NCBI GenBank assembly: GCA_033064195.1
Contig: JARBJD010000181.1
Coordinates: 87,061 to 151,060, forward strand
DNA: 64,000 nt
Reading direction: 5' to 3'
From: Blattamonas nauphoetae
Lineage: Eukaryota > Preaxostyla > Oxymonadida
In this document: piece after piece, positions 45,170 through 58,000 of the stretch
Layout: each line of letters begins with the position of its first letter
Numbering within the stretch: position 1 is the first letter of the stretch
Made by a program: the position numbers and the translations under genes
The notes under the pieces: model-generated
What the model was told of the DNA's origin: nothing
The model's database searches: none
Seen by the model: only the letters and a program-made list of their open reading frames with translations

Positions 45170-46480
45170 AGAGTGGGAATTGGGGGAGGACAAATCAGAG
45201 TGTGCTTGACTTGAGGAAGTTTCTATTTTCTTGCGAATCTCGGAAATTGTTTCAGATTCAGAGTCCAATCCCTCGTTATGGGTCAGGGACAAGAATGAGT
45301 CAAACAATGAAATTGAGATGAAATAATCGTCAAACAGGAATAAAGAAACATCAAATCATGAAGACTGAGTTTATCGATGAATCAAGAGGAAGATTGGATG
45401 GAGAATGAGCAATTGATGAGAACAAGGCGTTTTAAATGATGACACAGAGGTGCAACCGAGTGTCTCCGGCATCACTGGTTTGTATTTCATTGTTCTGTTC
45501 CTTTGAAGGGCACAACAAGAAGACTCTTGTCAGACTGACAAAAAAGCACCACTTCTTCGACACACGATGATGCGTCCATCAACTTCGGTCAACTCGTTTC
45601 AAGCACAATGCCATCACTGACGAAGGACGAGGAGAGAGGAGGAAGAGGGAGTACTCAAACGTCCATATGATCGTGTTCTGGCAGTATTCGGGCGAATGAT
45701 GGGCAGTGAGTGAACGGACATTTGTGTCGGTCGATGGAAAGATAAATCGACGACGATCAGAGCTGGCACTTCCGCGAATGTATGGAACTGTTCTCATTCG
45801 ACGAATGAAAAGCGAGTCAGACAGATGCCGAACACACCATTCGGATGACACCACCAACGATGTTGGGAGTTCTGTGTCCATCACGAGCTGAGAGACAGAA
45901 TGAAGAGATGACGATACTCGTGTGTGATGAATGTGATTCCATCACTCGACATCATTCGGCAGCCTCGTCGGAGAGTGAGGGAGTTGGCTGCCACGGAGGA
46001 AGAGGCGATGGCTGTGTCGAAGCATCAGACGGCGAGAGGGCAGACGAGGAGAGAGGAGGATGCGAGTGGAGGAAGGTGCGAGTGGACGTGAAGACAAGGG
46101 GTGGATGGAAGGAGGAGGGAAAGCGATGAACACAGGCAGAGAGGGACGAAGAGCGACTGATGGAGTTGGCACGAGCTGGTGTCAACGTCTCTTCTTCTCT
46201 CCCGCACGTTCAGCAAGCTGTCGCGTTGGGTGAAGAACACGACGACGTGTCAAAGAAAGGAAAGGAGGAAGACAGTCGAGGCAAGCATTGTGTGTGCTTC
46301 GAATGAACAACCATCAACATGTGCCACACCGAGTGGGTGAGGGAGAGGCAGAGGGAGTGGGAGGATGTGAGTGGTGAGGGGAGAGGAAGAGGGAGCGGGA
46401 GGGCGTGGGTGGCGACGGAGCAGGAATCGAGAACAGCCATGAAGTCGGCTACCACATCTTCCGATGCTCCGAATCGTCTT
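45170..46480. other. Array spacer, no supported gene
   Basis: The first ~500 bp repeat the flank of ARM gene 1 (38060-38460). The remainder contains Ser/Arg-rich ORFs on both strands without family resemblance and no RNA gene. Confidence 0.5.
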
Positions 46481-46488
46481 TTGAAGTG

Positions 46489-46800
46489 TCAGCTGATGAG
46501 CAAGGGAGACAAAGAATGCGGAGGGAGAGAGGCAGATGGGTTTGGATCGGATAAAAACACCAGGAATCGACATGCCTGATTATACAGTTGAGTCAAGGCT
46601 CGAGAGAGCGAGAACGATGGGCAGCGTACAAACATAAAGGAGAGTGGGATGTGGAGGCGTCGGAGTGCATGTGCAGTTGCGAGTTGGAGAGAATTCAGAA
46701 CGATGTTCACGACAGCAACGGGGATGTCTCGTGTGTCTGGAAACGAGAGAGGCAGTCGATTGAGAGTGATGACGAGTGGAGGGCTCACGCCAGTTTCGGC
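46489..46800 (-). pseudogene. Divergent ARM/HEAT-like remnant
   Basis: The translation contains PPLVITLNRLPLSFPDTRD, near-identical to the segment at 43200-43275, but continues in a different frame from its upstream part (46804-47085). It is a decayed copy of the second family lineage. Confidence 0.45.
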
Positions 46801-47420
46801 GAGTTACAGTTGAAGACGGTAAGGGTTATGTTGTGGGATGTGTTTGAGGGAGAGCATTGCTTGTGCTTCCAACGAACAGCCAACAGCACGCGCCACACCG
46901 AGTGCGGTGAGGGGAGAGGCAGAGGCAGAGGTGAGTGGGTGGGGACGGAGCAGGGATCGAGATCGGCAATGAACTGGGACGAACTGGTGTGTCTCGGGAT
47001 GACGAACGTGAACAGCTTGGAAGCGTCCGCATGTGTTCGAGCGCAAAGAGGAAAATGCACTCAAGGAGTCGAGTGTTAGGAGCACTAAAAGCGGACTGCT
47101 CTCTCAATACCCGCATGAATGTCAATCGAGATGGTGCGTGGATACAAACACCAATCCGTGCTGCCAATCCCCAGATTGACCATCCACACACAAATCAAAA
47201 TCAACAATCCAGCGAAGAACAAGAAGACGAGAGTGGGTGTCGAGTGGGTGTCGAGTGTTGGGGTCAACGGCCGATCAGCTTGGGAATTGTTCGGGATTGG
47301 TCAATCACTGCTTGACATCAAGGCAGCGAGAGAGTGGTGCTGAAATCGGGAGAAAACGAGGAAGAAGGGCGGGAGATCGTTGTGGGTGGAGAGCGATGGT
47401 TGCTGTTTGTGTCATGTCTC
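46800..47420. repeat. Array spacer repeat, copy 3
   Basis: Third copy of the spacer unit, including the stretch like 43270-43510 and the landmarks shared with 40050-40600. It supports tandem duplication of a ~3.5-kb gene-plus-spacer unit. Confidence 0.7.
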
Positions 47421-47720
47421 TTTCAAATCAAGTTGTGGCGTGCTGATTCCCTTTTCGTTGGTTGTGTTTGGATGATGAACATGTGAGCAGCCGTCTGTCA
47501 CAGAAAGCGAGTCAATTTGTGGATGTGTGAGTCGGTCGGAGCGAGCTGAGAGATTTCGTGGAGGATGTCGTGAAATGAGGACAGGACGTCAACGACGAGA
47601 CAGTTCGAGCGAAAGAGGCGGTCGTTGTGTCCATCAGTGCCTCTTCCCCCGCTTCACTGCACATTGTTGCCCAAAAGGAGTCAGAAACAGATAGAATCCT
47701 TCGCTGGTTCGAGTCTGTTT

Positions 47721-48794
47721 CTATTCCTGTTTCGGAAGGTTCGTGCCCTGCCGATTCTTCAGATCGATCGAATTTGATACAATGAAGCCTCCGTATGATC
47801 TCTTTTTGTCGTTTCGCAGCTTTGCCTCAATCACTTCTTCGAAGCCCTCCATTCTCAATATTTGAAGTTCTATATTCCCCATCTCTCGCTTTTCTCTCCT
47901 TGCTCTGTTCCATTCACGCTGAACACGGGTCATAGAAAACAGAAAAGACCCGATTGAGCGATCGAATTCGAAGAATGTGAGACAACTTGGGATCGTGAGA
48001 AATATTGGCATATTAACGACGATATCCATTGAAGGTTGATAATATGGACATATTCGGATGAGTTGGGCAAGGAGTTCCAGAAAAATAATGGAGAGGTCAC
48101 GATCGATGATCGAGAATCGGTTCAAGCACAAATGGCAAATATATTTCTCTAAAGGTGTCACAACTTGCTGAAAAAACGTCTCATGAACAGCTTGTTGTTC
48201 ATCGGGAGCTTCAATTCCGAGTTGTTCCAGTCCAAACAGAGTGGCGATCCAGAGATAATTGGAGATGGTTGAAAGGAGACCAGTGTGGATATCGACTGCT
48301 CCTGAAAAAGAAAGGGACTGTGGATTGAGAGTATTGATGAGTTGAGGGATCAGATCAGCTTGGACGAGAGTAAGTTTGGTTTTTTCAGGACAGTTCAGGA
48401 TCAGAGATTCGAGCATCTTCATTGCTGCGGTAGTCACGACCTGACTGGTTGAAGAAAGGAGAACCCCAATGGGCTGTATGAAGGCAGTCGGAGATTCATC
48501 AGTAGTTCGTCCAAAGCTGTTGAGAAAACAATTGGCCGATTCTTCATTCTGCGGAGTCATCGATTTGAGAAATCTCGCAGCTTGATCCTCCAGAGAGACA
48601 TCAAGGGCAGGCTGCAACTTCAGCGTGGCAACAAGTGACCGAAAGACAACAGCCTTTTCCTTTTCAGATTCAGGTTGATCTTCCGACCAATTCAGGAAAG
48701 GGTAACAGTCTGTTGAAAATAACAGGCTGTGTGAAGAGATATTGTTGCAAGAAGAATCAGAGGATGAGCATTTCTTCGCGTCTAAAGCCATCAT
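47721..48794 (-). CDS. ARM/HEAT-like repeat protein (357 aa), array copy 5
   Basis: Read from ATG at 48794 (MMALDAKKCSSSDSS) because the frame upstream has only a GTG. It ends SNSIDLKNRQGTNLPKQE at 47721. Motifs in order: FLNWSEDQ, VFRSLVATLKLQPALDVSL, FIQPIGVLLSSTSQ, LTLVQADLIPQLINTLNPQ, VVTPLEKYICHLCLNRFSI, ICPYYQPSMDIVVNMPIFLT, and LRNDKKRSYGGFIVSNS. It is the most divergent intact member and lies next to the right inverted arm. No signal or membrane segment. It is a predicted helical-repeat scaffold of unknown partner. Confidence 0.75.
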   Translation of the reverse strand: MMALDAKKCSSSDSSCNNISSHSLLFSTDCYPFLNWSEDQPESEKEKAVVFRSLVATLKLQPALDVSLEDQAARFLKSMTPQNEESANCFLNSFGRTTDESPTAFIQPIGVLLSSTSQVVTTAAMKMLESLILNCPEKTKLTLVQADLIPQLINTLNPQSLSFSGAVDIHTGLLSTISNYLWIATLFGLEQLGIEAPDEQQAVHETFFQQVVTPLEKYICHLCLNRFSIIDRDLSIIFLELLAQLIRICPYYQPSMDIVVNMPIFLTIPSCLTFFEFDRSIGSFLFSMTRVQREWNRARREKREMGNIELQILRMEGFEEVIEAKLRNDKKRSYGGFIVSNSIDLKNRQGTNLPKQE

Positions 48795-49133
48795 TCTTTT
48801 CGATGAGGATAAATCAATCACTTATGGGTTTCGATGAACTTGAGAGAACAGCACTAAAAAATACCAACATGGGGGAATAGAGTCAATGATAAATGAAACA
48901 TGTTCGATAGACTCTTCCATCCGAAAAGAATCATGATCATGCCCTTAGAGGACAGATCTCGACAAAATGACTGATGAATTGGCCTCGTATTCCCATATCA
49001 ATTCGAATTTCTTTAAATGGCATATCCTTCACAAAATATCGGTTGTTTTCATATCCATTTTTCATCATTCAAAATGTTCGAAACGTCTTTCTGTACAAAT
49101 AAAGGCTCACGAAATTCTAAAATTTGTTGTCAA

Positions 49134-49634
49134 ATGTTCGCTCTCACAATCATCTCAGCAATTGCAGGTCTGAAGGTTGGGAAGTACATCTTCCCTGTCG
49201 AAGACTTGCGCCTGAACGGGTCGGCGTACGCCATCCCCGTGCAGAACGAGACGTTGTACTTCAACCTGTTTGGGACCGTGAACAGCACCGAACACTGTGG
49301 AGCATCTGAGCTTGGGGACAACCTGACAGCGTACACAGCGAGCTCGCTTGAAGACTTGGACCTGTGCTTCCCAGTTGCGATGAATGGAACAGAAGAGGTG
49401 CACCTGATCCAGAAGAACCCACGCGCGAACCCAACTGGTCTGCACATCATGTACAATGGGACAGCAGGTTCGGACAGTGCTTTGAGCATCACGCTGAACT
49501 GCCACCGACTGTCGACGATGAATGTGACACGAGGCTTTGACTTTGTGTACAACTTGACAATCAACCATCCCGCTGGATGCCCGAAGCAACCACGCCAGAA
49601 GATGATGACGACTCGCGACCAGTGGTACTTCTAA
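49134..49634 (+). CDS. Secreted MRH-like protein, right-arm copy (166 aa)
   Basis: Identical to the left-arm protein except two residues (AIAGL for AVAGL, and VEDLRL for VENLRL). It starts MFALTIISAIAGLKVG, a signal-like stretch, has the same four cysteines and N-glycosylation motifs, and ends RDQWYF. The 5' flank is only about 80% similar to that of the left copy, so the coding region is held constant by selection or by gene conversion. It is followed by about 250 bp before the small ORF at 49884; the matching interval in the left arm contains the DIRS element. The family assignment (MRH/ATG27-like lectin fold) is tentative. Confidence 0.7.
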   Translation: MFALTIISAIAGLKVGKYIFPVEDLRLNGSAYAIPVQNETLYFNLFGTVNSTEHCGASELGDNLTAYTASSLEDLDLCFPVAMNGTEEVHLIQKNPRANPTGLHIMYNGTAGSDSALSITLNCHRLSTMNVTRGFDFVYNLTINHPAGCPKQPRQKMMTTRDQWYF

Positions 49635-49883
49635 GAAACTGAGATGGTTGGCCACAAGCTGACCTTCTCTTTTTCTTCTTTCACCGTTTTTGAGATTTGT
49701 TACGTTTCGAGTGATATAATTCCTTTCGCATATATCGAGTTGATATTTTCCACTTGTTTGCTGAACATGAGTCGTCCTAAACGTAGAAAGTGTTTAACCG
49801 ATTGTTTTCCTTTATTTCCAAACCACTGTGAATCTAGTGTATATGCGAGTGAATTTAATGGCTTTAAAAAGCGTGAATAAAAC

Positions 49884-50096
49884 ATGACGATGATTCAGCC
49901 GCTTGACAAACCTTCCATTGACAACATCAACAATCTACATCGTAGACCACGTCACAAACTCACATTCGATTGTCTTCCTCTCCTCACGACTGACTACTCT
50001 CGACAACCTACGGATCAAATGATCACAATCACCCACACAAGGATGTCTTCTTCCGTGTCACACTTTCTCTCTTGTTTTATTCCTGGTTCTGACTGA
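49884..50096 (+). CDS. Small conserved ORF, right arm (hypothetical, 70 aa)
   Basis: ATG-initiated ORF starting MTMIQPLDKPSIDNINNLHRR and cut here to MTMIQPLDKPSIDNI, ending SHFLSCFIPGSD. It has the same length as the ORF at 9926-10138. A further short frame (50114-50359) follows, which is not conserved to the same end in the left arm. No domain is recognisable. Whether it is translated is unknown. Confidence 0.25.
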   Translation: MTMIQPLDKPSIDNINNLHRRPRHKLTFDCLPLLTTDYSRQPTDQMITITHTRMSSSVSHFLSCFIPGSD

Positions 50097-50359
50097 TAAC
50101 TCGTCCCAATCGGATGTTCGACAGTTCACACGATTCAGACCATAAAGTCTACCCACGACAACAATCTGATGTGTACAATCCAACTCCTCACATAACGTCA
50201 CCTTTTGTTGTCTATTCTTCCTCATGGGGGGTTCTGATAAAAATGAGATCATCATCAAGATTTTATCGAAAGATACAGACTAGAAGGAGTTCTTTCATTC
50301 GTCGTTTCATGAGCATCATAGCGCTTTATTTGTCGACACTTGATAAAAGTGTGAATTGA

Positions 50360-50808
50360 AGGGTTCTTCGAATCAACAGACTGCCTGACATCGTTCATGG
50401 GTTGGATCAAATTCCATTCTCAAGGAATAGGATATAAGATCCATCGATAAGCTCCCCTGGCTGAAACTCATTCAAAAGGGCCCATTATGTTTGATTTACG
50501 ATTTCACCGTCTCGCAATCTGACGAATTCGTCACTCATCTCTTCCGTTGGGTTTCCCCCTAGTCGTCATCTTTGACTGAAGGACATCTTCTGATATCTGC
50601 CATGACAAGACAGAAATCGAGAAAAGTGCCAGAATATCTTGATAGCATGGACCAAATAGTGAATTTCTGTGCGACTGTTGTAAATCAAGCAAATATCCAT
50701 CAAATTCCTTAACATCTCTCCGTGAAAAGGAGACATTTCTTGGAAATATCAGCGGATGTGCCATTAAGGGTACATAACGGACTGTCTCGGCTGTCCTTGA
50801 GGAGAGAG
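50360..50808. other. 5' flank of the right giant gene
   Basis: Matches 9215-9680 in the left arm, inverted. I see no separate gene. The promoter of the giant gene presumably lies here, but no motif is recognisable. Confidence 0.5.
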
Positions 50809-51434
50809 ATGGGAATCTCTCAACTCCTCCCAGCTATTTTCTCGCTTTCGTTTTGCACAAATTCACCCACATTCCTTCCTCACAAGTCATCAATCCCTCT
50901 CCATGGAGTCTTTCTCCCTCGAAAAGATGCTCAGAATTGTCACATGGAACGAGACACAATCGTCGAGCTCTCAGCGATGACTTATCACACTTCTGGGATG
51001 TTAATTTGTGATGATGAAACGACCATTTCCGGCAGACCAGGATCAATCATCATCCACAAAGAAGAAAGGAACGAGAGGAAATGGACAGAATCACCTTATC
51101 TTTTCATTTTGCAGAATTCGACCATGATGATTTCTGATGTCATCCTCAATCTCGATCCCGATGCTGCATCTCATGAATTGCTGTCACCTCGTCATTCTCG
51201 AACTCACGCAGAAACCGAGTCAGGTTCGATTTGTGGGATCCTGAAAGATTCTTCGCTAACACTCCAAAATGCAAGTTCGTCAGCTCTTCAAAGATCCCAC
51301 CGTTTCTGATATCGACCGAATCGCAAGACCGAAAGAATAAAGACAGTACTTTGACAGTGATTGAATGCGACATGAAGAACACCAACAATCTTCTCCCTGC
51401 CATGTCAACCCTCGATCTCACACCATCATGCTCA

Positions 51435-52017
51435 GGGTTTATAGTTGTCTGACACTTTACACGAGAACGTGAGGTTAAAAGACCTCACCTCCCCATTTTG
51501 GAGGTGAGGTCTCCTGGTGTCCAAATTAGGACACTCAAATGTGAAAAAGTGAGATCATCGACCACATCACGACTCTCCGACACCATTTCGCACCTTAAAT
51601 TTCCTTCAATTTCACCGGACACAGTTGAATTTCTCTTTTTTCGCAAAAACACAGAAATTGTCACTTGATCCAGATGACATAAAAGTTGGTGGGTTGGATC
51701 AATTCTCAGTTTTTCCATCGAGTGATCCAACGAGACTTTCAATTTGATTTTAGATGTGAAATGAGCTTCTCGAATCCATTTAATGAAAAAAAAGAGGAAA
51801 TTTCTCCTTGATAGAGCTTATTGAGATAATCGAAGCGAAAAACAGCACCTCATTTTTTTCCACTATCCATCTCATATTTAGAAATTTTGTTCAATCTATA
51901 ATCAATTTTTCATGAAATGAGAATCCTCGTGAAAATTAAACCAAAAACATAAATTAGAATAGAGGTGAGGTCTTTTGAGGGTGAGTCAGGTGAGGACCCG
52001 ATCCAAACCCTGATGAA
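51435..52017. mobile_element. 583-bp non-autonomous DNA transposon with 9-bp duplication
   Basis: Flanked by TCATGCTCA (51426-51434 and 52018-52026). The left arm has the uninterrupted site at 8588-8596 (TCATACTCA read on the minus strand). It begins GGGTTTATAG and has GGGTTT inverted near the other end, plus an inverted subterminal AAAAGACCTCACCTC at both ends. The 9-bp duplication suggests a Mutator-like MITE. It resembles the element at 35752-36310 in size, duplication length and G-rich ends. No coding capacity. Confidence 0.85.
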
Positions 52018-55000
52018 TCATGCTCAATGTCATCAACAGTCCATATCATTTCGTGTGCTTTCTCGAATCAAAAGAAGACCACACAATCTGGACTTGCCTT
52101 CTCGAATCGATTGTCCACTCAACTTTGTTCATCGCACACTGAAGTGTCGTCTTGTGAATTTTACAACATTTCATCAGCCATTCTTCCACAGGAAGCCCAA
52201 ACGACAATAGAACGCGAACTGTTGATCGGAAATCGACTTTCGCTCGTTGAAAACAGCCTTTTTGGAACAGTAACGTCCGTTCTTGGGAGTTCCAGAGATT
52301 TCCTCGCGTTGAACACGACATTATTGAACTGTGTGAACTCAGAAGTTACCGAGGGAACGATATTCACATCGGAATCAGAAACGTACAACTTCACAACAAG
52401 CCCAATACAAATCGCGAAGCAGCCCACAATTTCGACGCATCTGTTCAACAATTGCACATTCACTGGAGACAGACTGTCTATCGCGTTCACAGTCATTCTT
52501 TTCTCGAACTACTCCGGAAGACTGACGTTCAACTCCACCACATTCGACTTCGTCCGCAGAAACGACAAGAGCCTGACTCTTCTTAACTTTGGCGGAGATG
52601 TTGATGCGTTTCCCACGCTCACTTTCGACAGATCGAGCGTCCTGTTCTCAAGAGATGGGAATGGCATCTCAGGCACTCAAATTGTTGTCAATCAATCTGT
52701 CAATGCTTTCTACGTCTCATCGAACTTCACCCATCACCCCTCTGCAACAAGAACAGGTTCAAGACTTGCATACACGACTGTTGGTTGTGACTTCCACACT
52801 TTCTCCGGCTGTCGCGTCATCGGCCAGTCGACTGATGCAAACGGGGGAGTTCTTGCTTACAGCGGAGCAAACCCTCTCCTCTCCTGCTTCGACTCTTTGT
52901 TCGAATCTAATTCTGCCAAAGGTGCTGGCGGATGTTTCACATCATACACAACTTACACCCACGCGCAACGGTGCATCTTCCGAGGAAACACAGCAGACAG
53001 TCGAGGAGGAGCGATGTTCTTTGACTATGGAATCTATTTCAGGTTCGAGGACACGCATTTCGAGGGAAACAAAGCGTTTATGTGTTACCCGTCCAGCTCC
53101 CAACTCGCACACTATCGAGGAAATGATATCAATCTGCATGACTCGAAGCTGAGTGTACTCACAACGGCAGGGGCTATGGTTGGATGCACCTCGTCGTCAA
53201 AGGCTCCCAAGCTCGGATATTACACTGGCAGTGTGACCAATGGAAATCTCACGAATGAGGACGATTATCTCCCAACACCTTCGGAATCTCTCCCAAAAGC
53301 TGCTGGTGTGTGGGAGGTTGCTGAAGGCGGAGCAGGGGATTGCTCAGCGTCCAGCCCTTGTGCGACAATCGCAGCTGCACTCGTCAAGATCTCCACATCT
53401 GCATCGAAGACTAAATTCAATACGATTTTAGTTGAAAGGGGAGAGTTCAGTCTCAGTCACGACAACATTCCAATGTCATTCGAAATTGTTGGATTGGGAT
53501 GGGCACGCGACACATCCACTTTCACCACGATCATGTCTGAAGGGATCTCTCTCTCAGAAAACTCCAACACCACCTTCCGTGCTCTCACTCTTCTCCCATC
53601 GTCAAAATCAGTCACGTCAATCACGATGATGTCACCAACAACTCTCTACCTCACAGATGTCAAAGCGGATCGACTGTCAGAGCAAACCAAGTCACTCTTC
53701 GTGTTTGGAGCAGGAAAGATCAACTTCCATCAGTGTCAGTTTGACGAAGTGTCTCTCGCCGACTGTCCTCTCATCTCAATCACTGGATCAGCCACTGTTT
53801 CGATGGTTCACGTCTGGTTCTCTCGAATCGTTCGGACAGTCGGGAGAGGAGCAAGCTGCGTTGATTCGTCAACAACATCCACTCTGTCGATTACCACTTC
53901 GGATTGTGGTGCTTGTTCGTCGGTCGGGCGAGCTGGTTGTTTTGATCTGAGCACAACCAACCTCTCTGCAAGTCTGTCGATTGGAGTATATTTCTCGAAG
54001 AATACAGCTAACACAGGAAATGATCCTTCCATCACTCAGACCGCCAACGATCTCTTCATCAGTGGATATTCAACCTCGAAAATCAGCATTGGCTCATCTC
54101 GTTCAATTTCATCTCCCAACCACGTCATTCAAAATGGAAATGCTGTGACACTGATCTATCCCTCACGAGGATTCAATGACTTCGGAATGAATCATCCGAT
54201 CTCGACTCGCTTCGATAGAGCAACTCCGATGAGCGAGTTTGGCACTCTGAATTTGTATGTTCACAATCTCCCAGAATCGTCGACGGAAGTGACAGCGAAC
54301 ATTTACACGAAAAATCCGCTCGTTCTCGAGCCACTCGACTATTCAAAGAAAAAAGTCGCAGTTCGATTCTGCCCGCTGAAAACGAAGGACCAGAATCAAT
54401 CACCATTCTTCACGGTCGGCGAGAAGGCGTCGTTAAAACTGTTTCAAACTCCAACAACAGTCAACATCGCTCTCTCAGTTCCGCTTGTCGTCCTCACCAC
54501 GGCAACATCGTCATTCACGTCATATATTGTCACGTACGACATCATTGACCTGACCCACACCTCACCTTTCTTCAGAGCAGAACAAGGAACTCTAATTTTT
54601 ACATCAACATCATTCTCACGAGGGGTGAAGTTGTCTGGATGTGCCTTCATTCACTCGACTGGGTCAGAAGTCAAGTTTGATACGTCCAAGTTCTCAGATT
54701 TCACATCAACTTCAAACGGAAGTGTGCTTCACTCATCAGGCGCCTCAATTGTGGCGACAAAGTCGACATTCACGTCCTGCTCAGCGAAGCATGGCGGAGT
54801 GTTCTTCGTCGCTCTGTCCGGCTCCAACTCAGTCACTCTCATCCACGACAAGTCATCGGCGTATCCAGTGACGTTCTCGAACTGCTCGGCGGTTGGAGAG
54901 GCAGGAGGACCAGACAACGCGCGAGGACTTGGTGGAGTGATTTATGTGAAAGGGACGTCGAGTGCAGCCAACCCGATCAGATGCAGCACGACAGTGTCAG

Positions 55001-58000
55001 ACGATGCGAGATTTGAGGGAAATATGGCACTGGAAGGGTCAGACATGTTCATCGAGAAGGAGCTGTTTGATGGGAAGACCACCGAATCGCTTGTGAATTT
55101 TGGGGGAGGATCGTATTCAGAAGACTTCCGAATTGTGATTGAAGGGAGAACAGGCACGCCGGGAGAGATGGAGATGGTTCAGACGCAGCTGATGGTTCAA
55201 CCGAAAGTGTCTGTGAATGGATCGGAGGTTGAGTTGACGACAGGCAAAAGCGGAAACGACGACGAGAACTGCAAATGGACGTCGTCGATCTGTGAAACAC
55301 TGGCGTTTGGGATTAAATTCCTCAATCAAACATATCAGAATGGGAAGCCCATTCCCCAAAACATTCAATTTGTGTGGAACATGACGTACACAGAGAAGGA
55401 GATTGTTGTGACGAACCAGATCGTCACATTGACAGGGACAACGACGTCGAATAAGAACACAGCCAAACTTCTGCGTTCGCAGTTGAAGATCGATGAGTCA
55501 CTCGCAGTTGGAGCATGTCTGTTCACGATCACGAACACAGCGTCATTAACCGTGAAGAATCTGGACATCTGTGCGATAGCAACGGCCGGACTGTTTGAGC
55601 TTCGGGACGATGCAGACTCGCTTGAACTGAATGATGTCGGGATTTTGTGTCAAGTTGACTTGCCACATGAATATTGTCTGATCAAATCGACGAAAGGGCC
55701 GGTGACACTTGTTGGGTGTTGTTTTGATCGGATGAAAGGATCGAACGATCTGCCGATTCTGAACGCTCCTCTCGTTTCGTTCTCATCGACGGAAGCGTCA
55801 CTCTCAATCTCAACAACGACATTCAACAGTTTCTCAGTTTCCACGACGCCTCTGATTGCTGTTGTGACCGAACATGAACTGACATTCCGTTCGAACACAT
55901 TCAACATCAATGTCGTCCTCCAAACCGCCACGCTTGTTCGTGTGACGTCATCGTCTCTCAACACTGTCGTGACTCCTTCACTTTGGACAGGATCGTTCAC
56001 TCAATCTCAGCGTCTTCTGGACTTTGTTGGTTGCGACAGCTCTCTCACCTCTGACCACCAATTCTTCGAGTCCTCGCTGCTGTTCTATCTCCTCCCTCCC
56101 ACTGTCAACATCGTGGCTGGGCATACAACAGACAATGAAGAGAGTGAGCATCCGAATTGTGGGACAGATCGACTCCGCTGCTCGTCCTTGTCGTCCGCTC
56201 TCGCCTCGGCACTCACTCATTCACTCAGCGCTTCGATCTTCGTGTCGAATACGACGTCTTTGTCAACATCTCTCGAAGTGACATCAACAGCGAGTTTCAC
56301 GTCGACATCAGGCAAGCAGACGATCTCTCAGTCTCTTGGAGGCTCGATCGTGTTGAATGGAGCTGGACAATCGTTGTCATTCACCTCACTCGTCTTCGCT
56401 CTTTCACCGACAAGCACAGTCTCCACACTTGTCACGGTCAGCACAGGCTCGCTCTCTCTCTCACGACTTGCAGCATCGGAACAGACATTGTGACAGAAAT
56501 GAACACATTCATGACAACACTTCTCGATGTGGCGAATGGATGCTCGCTCAGTCTGTCAGGAACAGAGTTCAAGAATCTGAAGTTCACACATTCTTCACTC
56601 GGCACAGCCATCGTTCTCAGACTTGGCTCGTCCTTCTCATCCGACAGTGGCTTGCTCTTCTCGTCTGTCTCATCGAACGCGACTGGCTCTCTGATCTTTG
56701 TTCATTCAGCAAATCTCGAGACAACATCGAAGGCAACGCCGTTCAGTTTGATCAAAACGACATTCGAACCTCTTCCTGCCCGTCTGATGACAATTGATGA
56801 GAAGAAATGGTATGCGGGTGAAGTTGGAAACAAGGGAGCGGAGAGTCTGTTGTATTTCTGGTTTCCTCACACAGAATCCGAGACAACGCTGTCAGTGGAT
56901 GAGAATGGTGAAGACCATCAAACTGTGGAATCGTTCAACTTGCTTGTCAAACACTGGAGACGGGCTTTTCATCTCTGAGGGCAACAGGTACGACAATCAT
57001 TCTGAACAGAAACGACACAATCCAAACAACTCTCACTGCAGCCTTTGAAACCCAAACCATTCAATCGAAAACAACAGCCCAAACAATCAGTGTCTCGCCA
57101 TCTGGAGCCATCTCCATTTCATCATCTCGTCAACTCACTCTCCACACTCTTTCTTTCACATTCGAAAGTGGATCAAGAAGTCTTCCCTTTGTGAAAGTGA
57201 CAACTGGCTCGCTCTCCATCGAGGAATGTTCATTTGGCTCATCAGAATCAGACACTATACTCACTTCAGCCCTTTTCGACATCTCAGGAACTCTCCGTGT
57301 GGATTCAGTGAATTTCAGAAAACTGAAGACATCACAATCGGCAGGACTGTTCAAACTTGAACTGACCGACACAGAAACACTCTGCTTCACTACAACACAA
57401 ATAGAGTTGTGCTCATCGACTGGTGCTCCTTTCCTCTCGCTTGTTCTCTCCTCCACAACCCTACAGACGAATTGGGATTTCAATCTGAAAGGGATTTCGT
57501 TCACAGAGGAGTCATCGAACTCTGTTCCATCTGGTGCGCTCATCTTCATTTCTGGTTCTTCGTTTGCGACGCAAATTGTTCCTCTCAGCAGCAATCGATC
57601 CAGAAACAGATGAGAACAAGTTTTGGGGAATTGATTCAACGACATCAGTGGAATCGTCGCTTCTGGTGTATCTTGTCGAACCTGGGAACGAGATTGATGT
57701 GGATGGGAAGAAAGGGAGGGACATCGCCCACTGTGGTCATTTTGGTGTTGCTTGTCAAACGATCGGAAGGGGATTCGTCGAGCGAATGCTGCTGACACTC
57801 TGAAAATCAATGTCCACGACACAGTTTCACTGAATGAAACAATCGTTCCGAATGAAGTGTCACTAGTGATTGCTGGGCAGACGCAGACACGAGAAATGAA
57901 GATTTACGAAGAAGGGAAGTTTTCAGTTCCATGTGATTCGCTCTCCTTTCTCTCATCGCCTTCACCACATCAGTTCCATCCTTCTCGTCTTCTCTGATCA

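Noticed and set aside
52027-56493. 1488-codon ORF as a gene of its own
   Set aside because: It is the middle of the decayed giant gene; its ATG lies immediately after the transposon's target duplication and the left arm reads through from further upstream.
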